NCBI GenBank assembly: GCA_029216955.1
Contig: JANAVB010003400.1
Coordinates: 16,378,868 to 16,442,867, forward strand
Direction: 5' to 3'
DNA from: Iris pallida
Taxonomy: Eukaryota; Streptophyta; Magnoliopsida; Asparagales; Iridaceae
Length of the DNA: 64,000 bases
Under the pieces are notes generated by a model. It was not told the DNA's origin, searched no databases, and saw only the letters and a list, made by a program, of their open reading frames with translations. Each line of letters opens with the position of its first letter. The stretch's first letter is position 1. Shown one piece after another: positions 1 to 10,616 of the stretch. The translations under genes were made by a program, and so were the position numbers.

Positions 1-317
1 CTCCGGCCAACGTGAAGAGGAGGGGACCACCGGCGAGGGGGGAAGGGGAAGCCTGAGGGAGGGGGGAGTAGAGGCCTCACCACGGCGCTGGGAGGGGCGG
101 GGATCCACGGCGGAGGGGAGGGGGGACTCGACCCGGGGAGGGGGAGAGGGAAGGAGGGGGCCCGACCGGGGGGGGCTCGACCTGGGAGGGAGCCACGGCG
201 GAGGGGGCTCGACCCGGGGGAGCCGGAGGGGAGAGGCTCGACCCCGGGGAGGGGGCGGGGAGCCGCGGCTGAGGAGAGGGGTGCTCGACCCGGGGGAGCC
301 GGAGGGGAGGCTCGATC
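1..317. repeat. G-rich degenerate minisatellite
   Basis: GC-rich, strongly G-biased sequence with an imperfect recurring core resembling GCTCGACCCGGGGGAGCC, seen about six times between positions 125 and 315 with G-run spacers. Runs of three or more Gs are so dense that G-quadruplex formation is plausible. No credible coding frame was seen. Confidence 0.7.
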
Positions 318-372
318 CTGTGTGTGTGTGTGTATATATATATAGATAGATAGTTAGATAGTTAGATAGATG
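318..372. repeat. Compound microsatellite (GT)n-(TA)n-(GATA/GTTA)n
   Basis: A run of GT dinucleotides passes into TA dinucleotides and then TAGATAGATAGTTAGA-type tetranucleotides. It joins the G-rich block to the polypurine tract. Confidence 0.85.
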
Positions 373-640
373 TATTTAGGAAGAGGGAAAGGAAAAAGGA
401 ATGAGAAGAATGAGAAGAGGAAGAATGAGAAGAAGATTAGAAGAAAATAAGAGTTAAGGAGAAGAAGAAGAATAAGATTAAGAAGAAGAACTAGAATAAG
501 AAGAATAGGAATAATAGGAAGAAGATTTAGAATAAGAAGAATAAGGAAAAGAACAAGAAGAAGGGTTAGAAGAAGAAGAATTAGAAGGGTAGGAATTAGA
601 AGGAGAATGAGAAGTAGAAATATAGGAAATAGAATTTAGA
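373..640. repeat. Polypurine GAA/GAAG-rich tract
   Basis: About 270 bases almost wholly of A and G on the plus strand, with isolated T, built of GAA, GAAG and AATAAGAAG units. Such tracts can form triplex DNA. No gene is seen here. Confidence 0.85.
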
Positions 641-1104
641 GGAGTTTGAGTGAGTCGAAATGTGGTGAAAGGGTGAAATGGAGCACCGAGTGTCGGAACG
701 CGTTAAAACTTGGAGGAGACCTAGATTATGTGAATTAGACTTTGCGGGTAGGCTCCCGAGTTGAAATCGGGGTTTTAGAACGATGGTATCGCACCGTACC
801 ATTGCGTATCTTGAGATATTCAAGATATCGGCAATAGGCCGTAAGATGGACTGGACGTCCACTCTACCTAGAAATCTTGGTCGGTAATGAATGTATAGGC
901 TAGTATCTTACTACCCTAGGAAGCACGGGTCGAAATACCAAGCGTAGGTAGGCTAACTTGGTATTCACCTAGGCTAGAAATTTACCTTTGTAAAGGGTAA
1001 ATTAAGATATTGGCCTACGGCCAAGATACGGGTTTCGGAATCCAAGATGGACTCGGATATGGGTTGTAAGGGTTGGTAATGATTAAAAATAGTCGCCTAG
1101 ACCT

Positions 1105-1475
1105 AGTCTTGACCTTGGTTGACCACGGTTCACTTTTTAGACCAAAAGTCAACTATGGGTCAACACTTTACCCAATTTAGTTCCAAATTCCATTAGACTT
1201 GAACGGTTGACCAAAAGTCAACTGTTAGTCACCATTGACCTAGGATTGACCTAGGGTTGACCTAGAGTTGACCAGAGTTGACCAGTTGACCAAAAGTTAA
1301 CTGTAAGTCAACCGTTGACTTAAATCGACCTAGATTAATTCCGTTTGACTTGCATTGACCCAGTTTGACCTAGTTAGACCTAAAATGACTTAGATCGACC
1401 ATGTACAATCTAGTTTGACCTTGTTTGACCTAGATTGACTTAGTTTGACGTGTCTTAACCTAGTTTGACTCAATA
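1105..1475 (+). promoter_or_regulatory. W-box (TTGAC) cluster in gypsy LTR
   Basis: About twenty TTGAC cores, most as TTGACC or TTGACT and a few in the reverse orientation (GTCAA), occur in about 370 bases. TTGAC[C/T] is the established W-box bound by WRKY transcription factors. The position, upstream of the presumed LTR transcript, fits a U3 enhancer. WRKY control is inference. Confidence 0.55.
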
Positions 1476-2248
1476 TGACTTAATTTCACTTCTAAAACAT
1501 TATATTGATACAGTATTCCATCTATAGGTCCTCGAGGCACTGTTCTTGGACTCAGTCGATCTATCCATCACATTTCAGGCGAGTACATTCTCTGACACTT
1601 TTTCCAATTTATGATGATTGTTATAATTCATGTAATTAGTGTAGATATGCTTGTTCTCGACACATTGGTCACACGGATTGGTATTCATGGATCCCGACAT
1701 GAGATGTTATTCCTCGTTATCTTGGTATATCTTGTGCAAGCCCCCTTGTAGTTCTTGTGCAGTATATGGACACCGATTCTCGAGGAGACTTGCTCCCTTC
1801 TCGTAGAATCTTGTGTCGTAACGTGTCTTGCTTGGATCCACTCTACCAGTCGGGGGCGGAGAGTATTAGTGTAGATATGTGGTTAAAGCCTATTGTGCAC
1901 CCATTATGCACCTATTAATTATGAGTGTTGATCATACACCCCATGTATGATTAGCCAGGCCTGTTACTATTGTGTAAGTTCCCAAGCCGGCCACATATTG
2001 TAGCTAGTACTCACACACCTAGATAGATGATTTTTGATTCTTGTACATGCTATGATCAGTGTTACTTGCCTTGGTCTAGCTCTAGATTTACAGCTTACCT
2101 TGTCATGATACTCACATGTACATTCCATAATTTTTTTGTATATACTCTCTATTTACAGTCTTATAGCTTTTGTCATATCTTGTGAACTGTTGTTAGTTGA
2201 TTGTACTCGTTCCATCCTGACTGGATATATTGACAAAATATTACAGAT

Positions 2249-2365
2249 GCTGATGAGGAGGATTGCAGTACCTACTACGGTCCGGATGACGTAGTGGGCT
2301 TAGACTTGGAGACCTTGGTCCAGCAGGGCTTAGCTCCGCCTGACGAGACTTTACCTATTGCTTAG
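2249..2365 (+). CDS. Conserved acidic LTR mini-ORF (copy 1)
   Basis: An open frame of 38 residues plus stop follows directly on a good 3' splice site (TATTACAG, ending 2246) with two bases of the split codon between. It begins ADEEDCSTYYG and ends DETLPIA. The 3' LTR of the same element has a counterpart at 6122-6229 in the same phase, with the shared pattern C-[SP]-T-Y-Y-G, an acidic middle and an LPI[AV]-stop end. It has no ATG of its own, so it would be a terminal exon. Function unknown; no domain was recognised. Conservation between diverged LTRs is the only evidence for coding. Confidence 0.4.
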   Translation, partial: ADEEDCSTYYGPDDVVGLDLETLVQQGLAPPDETLPIA

Positions 2366-2713
2366 TTAGAGTTATTTGTACTGGACCTTGTCCCCAGTTA
2401 CTCTGGGGACTATTATTATTTTGGCTTGTATTAGAGACTTGGACTTGGACTTGTATATTATTTGTGTTTGGACTTGACAGGTTATATTTTATTGTCATGT
2501 TGTCTTTATCTTTCAGTCTTTACTTTATCATCTTAGAGTTGTGATTGAGTACTCATATATTATCATTGCTTGTCCTCCGTTCGGAGTTGACCATATTCTC
2601 GACAGGTTTTGATATTATATATAAACTGTTGTAATAGTAGAAAACCTACAGCATTCCACGCCGTTTTTACGGTGAGGGCTGGGCGTTGTTATGTACACGT
2701 GCCATTATAGCGG

Positions 2714-2971
2714 GTGCGGTTGAGACTGTATGTGTCGCAGTTGAGACTGTACGTGGAAGATCCCAGCCATGTACTAGATTATTCCGAGATCGAGGTAGGC
2801 CCTACTCTTAGTTATCCAGAATTGCCTGTGGAGATTCTGGATCGACGGAAGAAGGTGCTGAGGAACCAGACGATACCCTTGGTTCGCGTCGCATGGAGGC
2901 ATCACTCTCCAGGTGAGTCTACCTGGAAGAGGGAGGATGAGATGCACGAGCGATACCCTTACCTTTTTTAG
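2714..2971 (+). pseudogene. Ty3-gypsy pol C-terminal remnant
   Basis: The frame reads VSQLRLYVEDPSHVLDY, then PVEILDRRKK, LVRVAWRHHSP and finally ESTWKREDEMHERYPYLF before the stop at 2971. This is the standard last 80 residues of plant gypsy polyproteins, downstream of integrase: the DPSHVL linker followed by the chromodomain-like W...E/ATW.ED.M...YP.LF block. Everything upstream (gag, protease, RT, RNase H, integrase core) is missing. The LRLYV stretch is duplicated at the junction with LTR sequence, marking the deletion breakpoint near 2710. A polypurine tract and 3' LTR follow in the right order. Confidence 0.85.
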
Positions 2972-3023
2972 CCTTGAGGTATGATTTTTCTATCCTTCTC
3001 ATCTGTTCATTTTTGTCTTTAAT

Positions 3024-3055
3024 TTTGAGGACAAAATTATTTTAAGGAGGGTAGA
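3024..3055 (+). other. Polypurine tract of gypsy element
   Basis: The TTGAGGACAAAATT motif followed by TTAAGGAGGGTAGA is the usual gypsy plus-strand primer region, lying between the pol stop and the 3' LTR. It fixes the LTR start at about 3057. Confidence 0.75.
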
Positions 3056-4982
3056 TTTATCACTACCACTTTTTCTAGATAAGGGATATTTTGGTAATTG
3101 TGTGATTTTAATTTTTTGATAATATTTTAATTGGTGCTTTTGTTTTAGTAGTTGGTTTAAACTTAGCTAACCAGGATTAGAGACTAACCATGACTTTAGA
3201 AACTTAATTATCAAGTTAGATTTGAATTTTAAGTTTTAGTCCTAATTAGGAAACTTTCGAATTCATTTTAGGTTCTTTTAATATATTGATTTTGGGTTTT
3301 TTGCCAAAAGACTTTCTATTAAACTTAAGTAGAGTTTTTGACCCATACCAAAACCCTAACCCTAGCAATAGCATGTGGCCAGCCAAACAGCCCCCCCTCT
3401 CTATATATTCATAACTGTAGCCACCAAGCCTCTTTTACAAACCCTAATTTTTCACTTTCCTCAAAGTAGCCTATTTTTCTCATCTCTCATCCGATTTGGA
3501 CCAAACGAATTGCGTTGTAATCCTTGGGAGGAGAAGAACTTGCTGGAGGCTAGCTAGCAAGGAATTGGAGGCGTTTGACCATATGATTTTGGGTGTTAAG
3601 GCTTTTGGAGTGCTTTTGTATCGAGATTCCAACTCTCAATAGGTAAATACTTCTAAACTCATTTAAATTCTGATTTTTCTTCATAGAAGCATGCATCTAG
3701 GTACCCTAGACCTGTAGATGTAGTTTGGTAAGATTTTGTGTCCGTTTGATATGTGTATCGGAGGCGTATCGGTGTATTGTAACATGTGTTTGATGAAATG
3801 CCTCATAGAATTAATAGTTGTTGTTTTCGAGACTAATTTTATATATTTGTGCCCTATATAAGGGGATTCCATAACCCTATTTTTGAGTTTGTTTTGGCAC
3901 GGTTTTCGTGTCCAAATCAGATACGGGGACGTAGCACGAACCCCCGTGCACTGTCCTACCTCTCGAGTGCCATAACTCGATGGACACGACACAGTTTGGG
4001 GTGAAAATTGGTGGACACATGGGGGATATGCCTGACATCATACTTCCAAAATTTGGGATGATTTGATGGAGTGGTTGGGAAGTTATCGAGGCCGCATGGA
4101 TTCGGGTTGTTGTGCACACGCGTGATTTTTGGCTCTGACACGGGTTTATAACTCGGACACGAGGACACGTGGTCTCGAGGCAGGGTGTCCAACACCTAGC
4201 CCTATACCTAGGCTACCCATGGACATGAGCACGTGACACGTGGTGGCGTGTGTCGTATCTTATTGTGGCCGACACCTCCCCACGAGGCCGCACGCACACG
4301 TGCAGCCCCTCCCCGATACGCATATGGACACGCGACACGGCGACTCGTGGATACGACTCAGGGTCCTAGACGCGTACCCTAACACCCTAGCTACCCCCTG
4401 GCACGAGCACGAGGCTTCTCGTTGGACATGACGAGTCCTACAGTGCTCGACACACCCCGCACACACGTGCACGCGCATTGTTTTAGATACGCACTGTTTG
4501 GACACATTATGGACACTGTTTTGGTTCTGTTTAGGCACGAGCATGACACACACATACACCCCCTCCCTGTTTCCAGTTTGTACGGTGTATGGATGTGAAT
4601 TTGAGATTTTTGGTTCTGACTTGGGTTAGTGAATGGAATTTTCGATTTCCAATTTGAGTTGAGTTGGGTTTGTGTGTTTTGGTTTTCGAATTGGAGATTC
4701 GATTTAGTTTTCAACTCAGATTTCTGAGTTGATATTGACGTTTAGCTTCAGTTAGATTCTGAGTTGTGTTTAGAGTTGATTTGTTTTGGTTTAGGCTTAT
4801 GTATTTGATAATGGGTTATTTGTTAGGTATTGATATTTAATACTTTGAGTTTAGGCTTTAGAGTTGGCTTGTTTTCAATCTCATTTATGAGATTTGGGTT
4901 CACCCCTTACTAGCAGTACACAACATATACACATTCACTTGCCTTTCATCCCTTTCCTTATATACATATGTATATCGGTATG

Positions 4983-4987
<5 letters not shown>

Positions 4988-5063
<76 letters not shown>
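4988..5063. repeat. (TA)n microsatellite
   Basis: About 38 TA units inside the gypsy 3' LTR. Confidence 0.95.
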
Positions 5064-5066
<3 letters not shown>

Positions 5067-5184
5067 ACATGTATATATATATTGTAATTGAATGTGTATA
5101 TATATATGTGATATTGGTATAGGATTTTATAGCCTATGGCTAGTTGTGATTAGAAATAACCCTATAGGCCTAATTAGGCACACT

Positions 5185-5361
5185 TGACTAGTTAGTTGAC
5201 CAAAGTCAAATGTGGGTCAACCTTGACCTAGAATTGACTCTAATAGGCTTAAATTAACATGTTGACTTAAGTTTGACCAAATCCTGGACTAATTGACTAC
5301 TTGAGTTAGGTTTGACCTAGTTTGACTAGAATGGTTGACCAGAGTTGACCAATGCCTAGAA
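5185..5361 (+). promoter_or_regulatory. W-box (TTGAC) cluster in 3' LTR
   Basis: Thirteen TTGAC/GTCAA cores in about 180 bases, mostly TTGACC and TTGACT. The position matches the cluster in the 5' LTR part (1105-1475). Both lie upstream of the conserved CGAGTACATTCTCTGA block. Confidence 0.55.
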
Positions 5362-6121
5362 TGACCTAGAATCATATAGGATGCATTGTAAACTTTCTTT
5401 AATTCATATTAGGCACTTTGTAACCTGTGGTTGCTCTATATAGGACTCAGTTATTCCGGTTTGGACATCTTTTCTCATCAGTTGTTCAGACTTTCAGACG
5501 AGTACATTCTCTGACCGTTTCATACTTGATAGAAAATATATTCTTGTTATAGACTACTTTACTTGATGCTATCACGATGTTATCACGGATTAGTACTATA
5601 TGGATCTTTTTATGAGACGTTATCCCCCTAGGGTGCATCGAATACATCATGTCATGTGCTTTTTACGAACATCATGTATTCCTTGGACACTTATTATTCA
5701 TGTACACTCATGTGCTCTCATGTACTCCCATTATCTCATGAGCTTCATGTATAAACTTTCATGTACAATAACATAACATGTCTAGATCCTTGTGTATTGA
5801 TTGGGGTACGGGGGAGTAGAAGTGGTCATGTGAATAATTTCAAAGTAGGTAATCATGTGCAAACACTGTATCTTAGTCATGTGCAATTCAAGCCTTCACA
5901 TAACCATCTTATGCTCTAAATCACTCAGTCACTTACAGTCTTTACTTACCATATTTGTATTTCAGTTTATCATATATTCCTTTAGTCTTCATGTTCATTT
6001 TTTATAGCGTTTTATGTATTTTATTCTATAGCTTGCTTTACATTTTCTATCATGATATGAACTGTGTGAGAGATATGTATTCGTTTATGTCCTGATTGGA
6101 CCTGTTGAAAATATTACAGAG

Positions 6122-6229
6122 GATGAGGAGGAGTTCTGTCCCACATATTATGGCGCTGGCTTAGATGACACAGGTGACTTGGACCCCCAGGAGGATCCAG
6201 CAGTTGCTGAGGATTTGCCCATTGTCTAG
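6122..6229 (+). CDS. Conserved acidic LTR mini-ORF (copy 2)
   Basis: Thirty-five residues plus stop, beginning DEEEFCPTYYG and ending AEDLPIV. It follows ATATTACAG (AG at 6118-6119) with two bases between, the same phase as copy 1 at 2249-2365. More than a third of residues are acidic. It would be a terminal exon without its own ATG. Function unknown. Confidence 0.4.
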   Translation, partial: DEEEFCPTYYGAGLDDTGDLDPQEDPAVAEDLPIV

Positions 6230-6565
6230 ATTAGACTGCTAGACTATTTATCTTATTTTAGTTGTTTTGCCTAAAAGTATTTCAGATATTTGGATTTCGG
6301 TGTTGTTTAAACACCCAAACTTATTTCTTTCTATTTGTAGTTCTCTGTTGAGATTATCTATCTTATCTTTCTATTTCCATCTTAGACATTATGATTGAGT
6401 TGTACCTTCTATATTGTTCTTCTTTTTTGGAGAGTATATTATTGTACATGTATAGTTATATAATGTTAGATGTTGTGACCTAGGATAGCGTTCTACCGTC
6501 GACACTGCGGCGTAGGCTGGAAGTACCCACTTCTCGTGCCCGTACACTGGGTGCGGGTCGTGATA

Positions 6566-7135
6566 CCAGACTAAATAAAGAAGTTTGGAATGCAATTATT
6601 TCCAATTAAGAAGTTTATTATTAATATGGTAAAACTAAGTGGATATTGACAATCAAATTACTTGGAAGCTTAACTGTCATGGGTCTATGCTATGTTGGAC
6701 AAAACTTATGGTCCAAAAAGTTTGCCAAACAAATTGTTAGAAGCTAGTCCAACTAATTGGGACAAAGATTGACCACCGCATCAAATTCATTAGGTTTTTT
6801 AAGTATCTGATAACATGTTAACCAAGCAACAGAGAATTGTAGTCAATTTCTTCCAGTAACAGTTGAATTTGAGAAAATGAGGAATGAGCTTAGGCTTTAT
6901 GTAGATATTAAATATATGAAATTTGAAGTCTAATGTTGTATGTTCAGGCTCAACATTCAATTGTCTCCTTTCATCAAGCCTCTAGAAGTAACACTAATGT
7001 TTCTCATTTTTCATCCTTAATCGACCTTGGACATAGTTCGAGATAAAAAAAATTGTGTGGATGATAAAATTGAATTAACACATATCCAGAAAAAGGTAAA
7101 AATTATATAAAAGCATAAGGATAAGATAAATATGG
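6566..7135. other. AT-rich stretch without recognised features
   Basis: Non-repetitive AT-rich sequence between the gypsy LTR and the candidate gene. Stop codons are frequent in all frames read, and no TIR, LTR or RNA gene was recognised. The missing far end of the CACTA-like element may have been here. Confidence 0.5.
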
Positions 7136-8282
7136 TTAATACATCGAGGGCAAAGTGAACTCTGATTTCACTAGAGGTGTCGTAGAAACAGTACTTGTTT
7201 CAGAACAAATGCTTTTTCCCCTAGCACCAACAAGCTTGTCCTTTTTCATCTTCTTGGGCGGAAGCTTGTTTTCCTCCGTCCGCAGGCCTCTTCTGAGAAA
7301 GCAAAGTGCAAATGAGTTAGGGTGATTAAGAAATATTCACGGTGCAAGTAAAACAGATGTCAAAATTAATGTAAATGGTTTATGATGTATGAACTACCAA
7401 CAATATTTAACACAAGAACAACAAAGCCTTGTCCATATTTTTGGGTCGCCGGCTATTTGAAGCCTTTGTTTTCTCCATTCAACGTGTTAAGGGCCATACC
7501 ATTGTAACATTAACACCTACCAACAAATATTTATGTTCCAAAATAATAATTTATATTTATTAAGATCAGAACAAGATATGGCCTCTACAACCCGTCCAAT
7601 GCCCTATGAAAATGACCACATATTTTTCCAAATGTTTGGATATTTACATAGGTATAATATACTAAATCTGGTTCCATCTAAAAGATTTGATTGTGAAAAG
7701 ATTTATGTATTCTTGTAAAGTGTACATACCCTAACCTTTAACTAATCTTCAAAGGTAGATTTCAATACATGCACATTATCATATAAAAATTCTTAGTGAC
7801 ATTTATACAAACACTTAGCATGTGTTGGTGTCATTATGACGTACATGGGGGTGACATCACAATACATATATAAAAAAACAAACGACAATCTTATCGTGTT
7901 GTACGGTTCAACATATACAACACAAGGACGCATGCAAATATATATAAGTAGAACTAGTTAAAATTTCAATACTAAAGTCACATAAAGTTTCTCAATTAGT
8001 AAATTTCAAATGCGCACACCATAAGAATTCTACAATGATGGATGATCAATGGCTATCGGTCGTCCGCGAGCAGCTTTCGGCTTCGTTTGGAGAAAGATTG
8101 ATGCAACCGTTGGAGGGGTGAGTTGAGAGTAGAAGACACTTAAGGTTCAACACCATAGAGAAAAGTATAGAAGTGACGGAGAACACATACCTCTTCGATC
8201 TAGCTTCAATCAATTTTTTGTGAGGGAGAGTTTTTGTGGGCATCAAAGAGAAGGGAATAGGATGATCAAAAAATTTTACCAT
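7136..8282 (-). CDS. Candidate two-exon gene, unknown product
   Basis: Exon 1 (8282-8191) starts at ATG, reads MVKFFDHPIPFSLMPTK and then a basic part ending EARSKR, and stops at a GTATGTG donor. A last exon (7292-7136) follows TTTGCTTTCTCAG and encodes 51 residues, starting RGLRTEENKLPPKKMKKDK and ending at TAA. Spliced directly, phases match (two bases plus one), giving about 82 residues with a strongly basic, NLS-like centre. Upstream on the same strand are an ATAAATAC box near 8385 and a leader with GCCCTAGCC, typical of plant genes. It lies inside the presumed CACTA-like element (terminus at 9016), so it may be a transposon gene. Extra exons in the 0.9-kb intron are possible. No family was recognised. 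Confidence 0.3.
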
Positions 8283-8589
8283 GGAAAAAGGGGGGAAAGT
8301 ATGCTACGCGCGGTAGATTTTCTTGAAAAAAAAGAGGGAACGCTAGGCTAGGGCTTTTTCGTGGGTGAGATGAAATTGTATTTATGGTTTAATTTGGTTT
8401 CCATTTAAAGAATATATGCCAAATCGTACTTATGTGAATATTTGACATGAATTTTAATATACTCAAATTCGGCTAGGTTTTGACATGAATTTTAGTATGA
8501 TTTTAATATTGATATCAAAATATTATCAAAATCTTCATCTTCAATCAAATGCAATCAGAATATTTTTTATTTAATTTTTTTAGTTACAT

Positions 8590-9016
8590 TTATCTTTTTG
8601 TTACAAGAAATAAAAAAATTTGTGTGTTATGTGACATAAATTTATTTGGTAACTAAAAGAAAATCTTAAATAACAATAATAAAATTTTCATCTTGCAGTT
8701 AATACCTTTAAGTGACATTATTTTTTTTATTGCAACTAAAGGGAAACCTTAAGTGACAAGTATTTTTACTTGTCACACAGAACTTGTCTTTGACATTAGT
8801 CAAAAATTAAAATTTTATTTTAGTGACAACATTAAGTGACGACCAATAGAAACATAGTCACTTAATGATTTACCTGTGTGACGATAAACAATTGTTGTCA
8901 GAAAATCAAATTATGAGTGACAACAAAAATTACTTGTCACAAAATTATCCCTTTTAGTGACAAGTTTTACACTTGTCACAAATTACTTGTCATCGAAACA
9001 CGAATTTCTTGTAGTA
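8590..9016 (-). mobile_element. CACTA-like (En/Spm) terminal region
   Basis: Read on the minus strand, position 9016 begins TACTACAAGAAATTCG, one base off the usual plant CACTA terminus CACTACAAGAAA. Inward to about 8590 are repeated TGACAAGT/ACTTGTCAC words in both orientations, as in the subterminal repeats that bind CACTA transposase. A possible 3-bp target duplication ATG lies at 9017-9019, but the matching far end was not found. GTTACAAGAAAT near 8600 could instead be the other end of a 0.4-kb non-autonomous element. No transposase was recognised. Confidence 0.45.
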
Positions 9017-9019
9017 ATG

Positions 9020-9529
9020 TCTATCAGCCTATTATTTTTGAGGGAAAAAAATAAAACAATGAATGTTATATTCTCTTCATTCTTAGTAACTTGTTCCACT
9101 AATATGAAGTTGTCTCAAGTGTAATGGATGTAGCTTTATTGCATGAGTTGCAACATTTGTCATATAATATGTTGCATGCATACATACAGGAGTATAGATA
9201 TAGTCACAATACGGGATAAAGACATTTCCAAATAGGTCCAGAAGGTACTTTTGTTAAACTGTTACTGGCATGAACATGGGTATATACATGATAGTTAAAT
9301 ATTGAAATTCTATTATTTTGGTAGTTAAGTAAATGGAGATGGGAGGGGTAGTTTTGTCTCTAACTCGAACAGTGGACTGTCCGTGTCTGTCCGTCCATCC
9401 GAGCTCATTTTTATTTTCGGATTGAACACGGATAGTGGACTGTTCGTGCCCGTCCGGCTCGTTTATACCCCTAGGTGGGGCCGGGGGCAGGGGCGTGAGG
9501 GAGAGGGGGGTTGGAACGAAAATAACTAC
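9020..9529. other. Intergenic stretch without recognised features
   Basis: Contains two related GTGGACTGTCCGTG / GTGGACTGTTCGTG segments about 60 bases apart (9371 and 9436) and a short GC-rich patch near 9470-9510. No gene or element end was recognised. Confidence 0.5.
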
Positions 9530-10034
9530 AACTATCTATGTGTTTTTGAAATACTAGTTTAGATATGTGATCGATCTGGGTGTTTGCACAATGTCTAATA
9601 AGATCTGGCTAACCATACATGAGATGTATGATTAGCTCTCATAATGTCTAGATATCATATATTATGTATATACAAATTTAGACTCATATATACTAGTAAC
9701 TCACAATACCTTAGCTAGTTACCCAATACCTTAACCCACATCTTAGTATCTTAACCCATACCCTGACTACTGTACTATCCAATTTCAAGTATCTTGGTAT
9801 CTAGGTACCTTGATACACTCTAGGATACCCTCCTATTAATACCTTAACACTCACACTTATCTCACTTACCTAAAACATTTGATACTTGAGTACCATGGTA
9901 CTACACTACTCATGAATACCCTAAGTATCACAAGGTACTAACTCTCACTCAAACACTAACTATACTACAATACCATACTTGATACCTACACCAATGTACC
10001 CAAAATACACTCACAGAAGCTCACATATAGTAGA

Positions 10035-10165
10035 TAAGCTGCTGCTTGCTGCTTTTAGCAGCTGCTGCTGCCAGCTTATGCTGCAACTATTGTTTATTGC
10101 TTATCCTGCTGCCAGCTTATCAGTTGCAGTAAGCTGCTGTCCTGCAGCTTATCAGCTGAAGTAAA
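10035..10165. repeat. Imperfect (GCT)n / CAGCTTATC repeat
   Basis: Tandem GCTGCT and CAGCTTATCAGCTG-type words within the reverse LTR fragment. The open frame at 9979-10164 is a by-product of this repeat. Confidence 0.7.
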
Positions 10166-10229
10166 CTGTCGTTCACTTTTTTCTACTCTAAACACCTAAA
10201 TACATCCCATAACACGTCTCAATACAGAC

Positions 10230-10282
10230 ACACACACACACACACACTCTAATAAGTATATACATACACACACACACACATC
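10230..10282. repeat. (CA)n microsatellite, interrupted
   Basis: Two blocks of CA dinucleotides separated by an AT-rich spacer. Confidence 0.85.
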
Positions 10283-10544
10283 ATCGAGGTACTCAAATTA
10301 CCAATTGATACCACACTTTTATATTTCTATAAACATCACTCATAAATGACACACTCACACACAAATCACACTCCCTTTGTCAAGCACAACACCTATGCAC
10401 CAACACAACCATAAATACCAAACATCAAACACCCTATATGCATACTCATGATACTCTAGTATCACACTACACCATGGTACACCATGATACTTTATTCGTA
10501 CACCAACACCATCATGACACCAACATCCAAACCATATGGAACAC

Positions 10545-10566
10545 CTATATATATATATATAAATAA

Positions 10567-10611
<45 letters not shown>
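10545..10611. repeat. (TA)n microsatellite, interrupted by AAATA units
   Basis: TA dinucleotides interrupted by AAATAAATAAATA, within the LTR fragment. Confidence 0.9.

Positions 10612-10616
<5 letters not shown>

Larger units (their letters stand above)
641..2700 (+). mobile_element. Ty3-gypsy LTR, 3' portion (5' LTR of an internally deleted element)
   Basis: This stretch shares ordered landmarks with the 3' LTR at 3057-6565 and the solo LTR at 36478-40127: an array of TTGACC/TTGACT words (about 1105-1475), the conserved block CGAGTACATTCTCTGA near 1580, a CATGTATGATTAGCCA block near 1945, the TGACTGGA...TTACAG block near 2220-2246, and a GGCTGGGCGTTGTTA terminal block near 2675. The left LTR boundary is not visible. 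At the right it runs almost directly into the last part of pol, so gag and most of pol are deleted. It belongs to the same broad gypsy family as those LTRs but is clearly diverged from them. Confidence 0.6.
3057..6565 (+). mobile_element. Ty3-gypsy 3' LTR, about 3.5 kb
   Basis: Starts just after the polypurine tract. The start resembles the solo LTR at 36478, but its terminal TG is mutated. It ends with GGGTGCGGGTCGTGATA at 6565, where intact relatives end GTCGTGACA. Internal landmarks in order: telobox-like AAACCCTAACCCTAG near 3350, a leader-like pyrimidine-rich part near 3430-3490, a GC-rich segment at 4140-4560, (TA)n at 4988-5063, a W-box cluster at 5185-5361, CGAGTACATTCTCTGA near 5500, and a mini-ORF at 6122-6229. 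The open frames at 3375-3557 and 3681-4714 overlap on both strands, match nothing recognised and are not called. Confidence 0.75.

Noticed and set aside
3348..3364. Interstitial telomere repeat (AAACCCTAACCCTAG)
   Set aside because: Only two units; a telobox-like promoter word in the LTR is more likely.
4894..5091. 65-codon frame with a Tyr-Ile repeat
   Set aside because: Translation of the (TA)n microsatellite.
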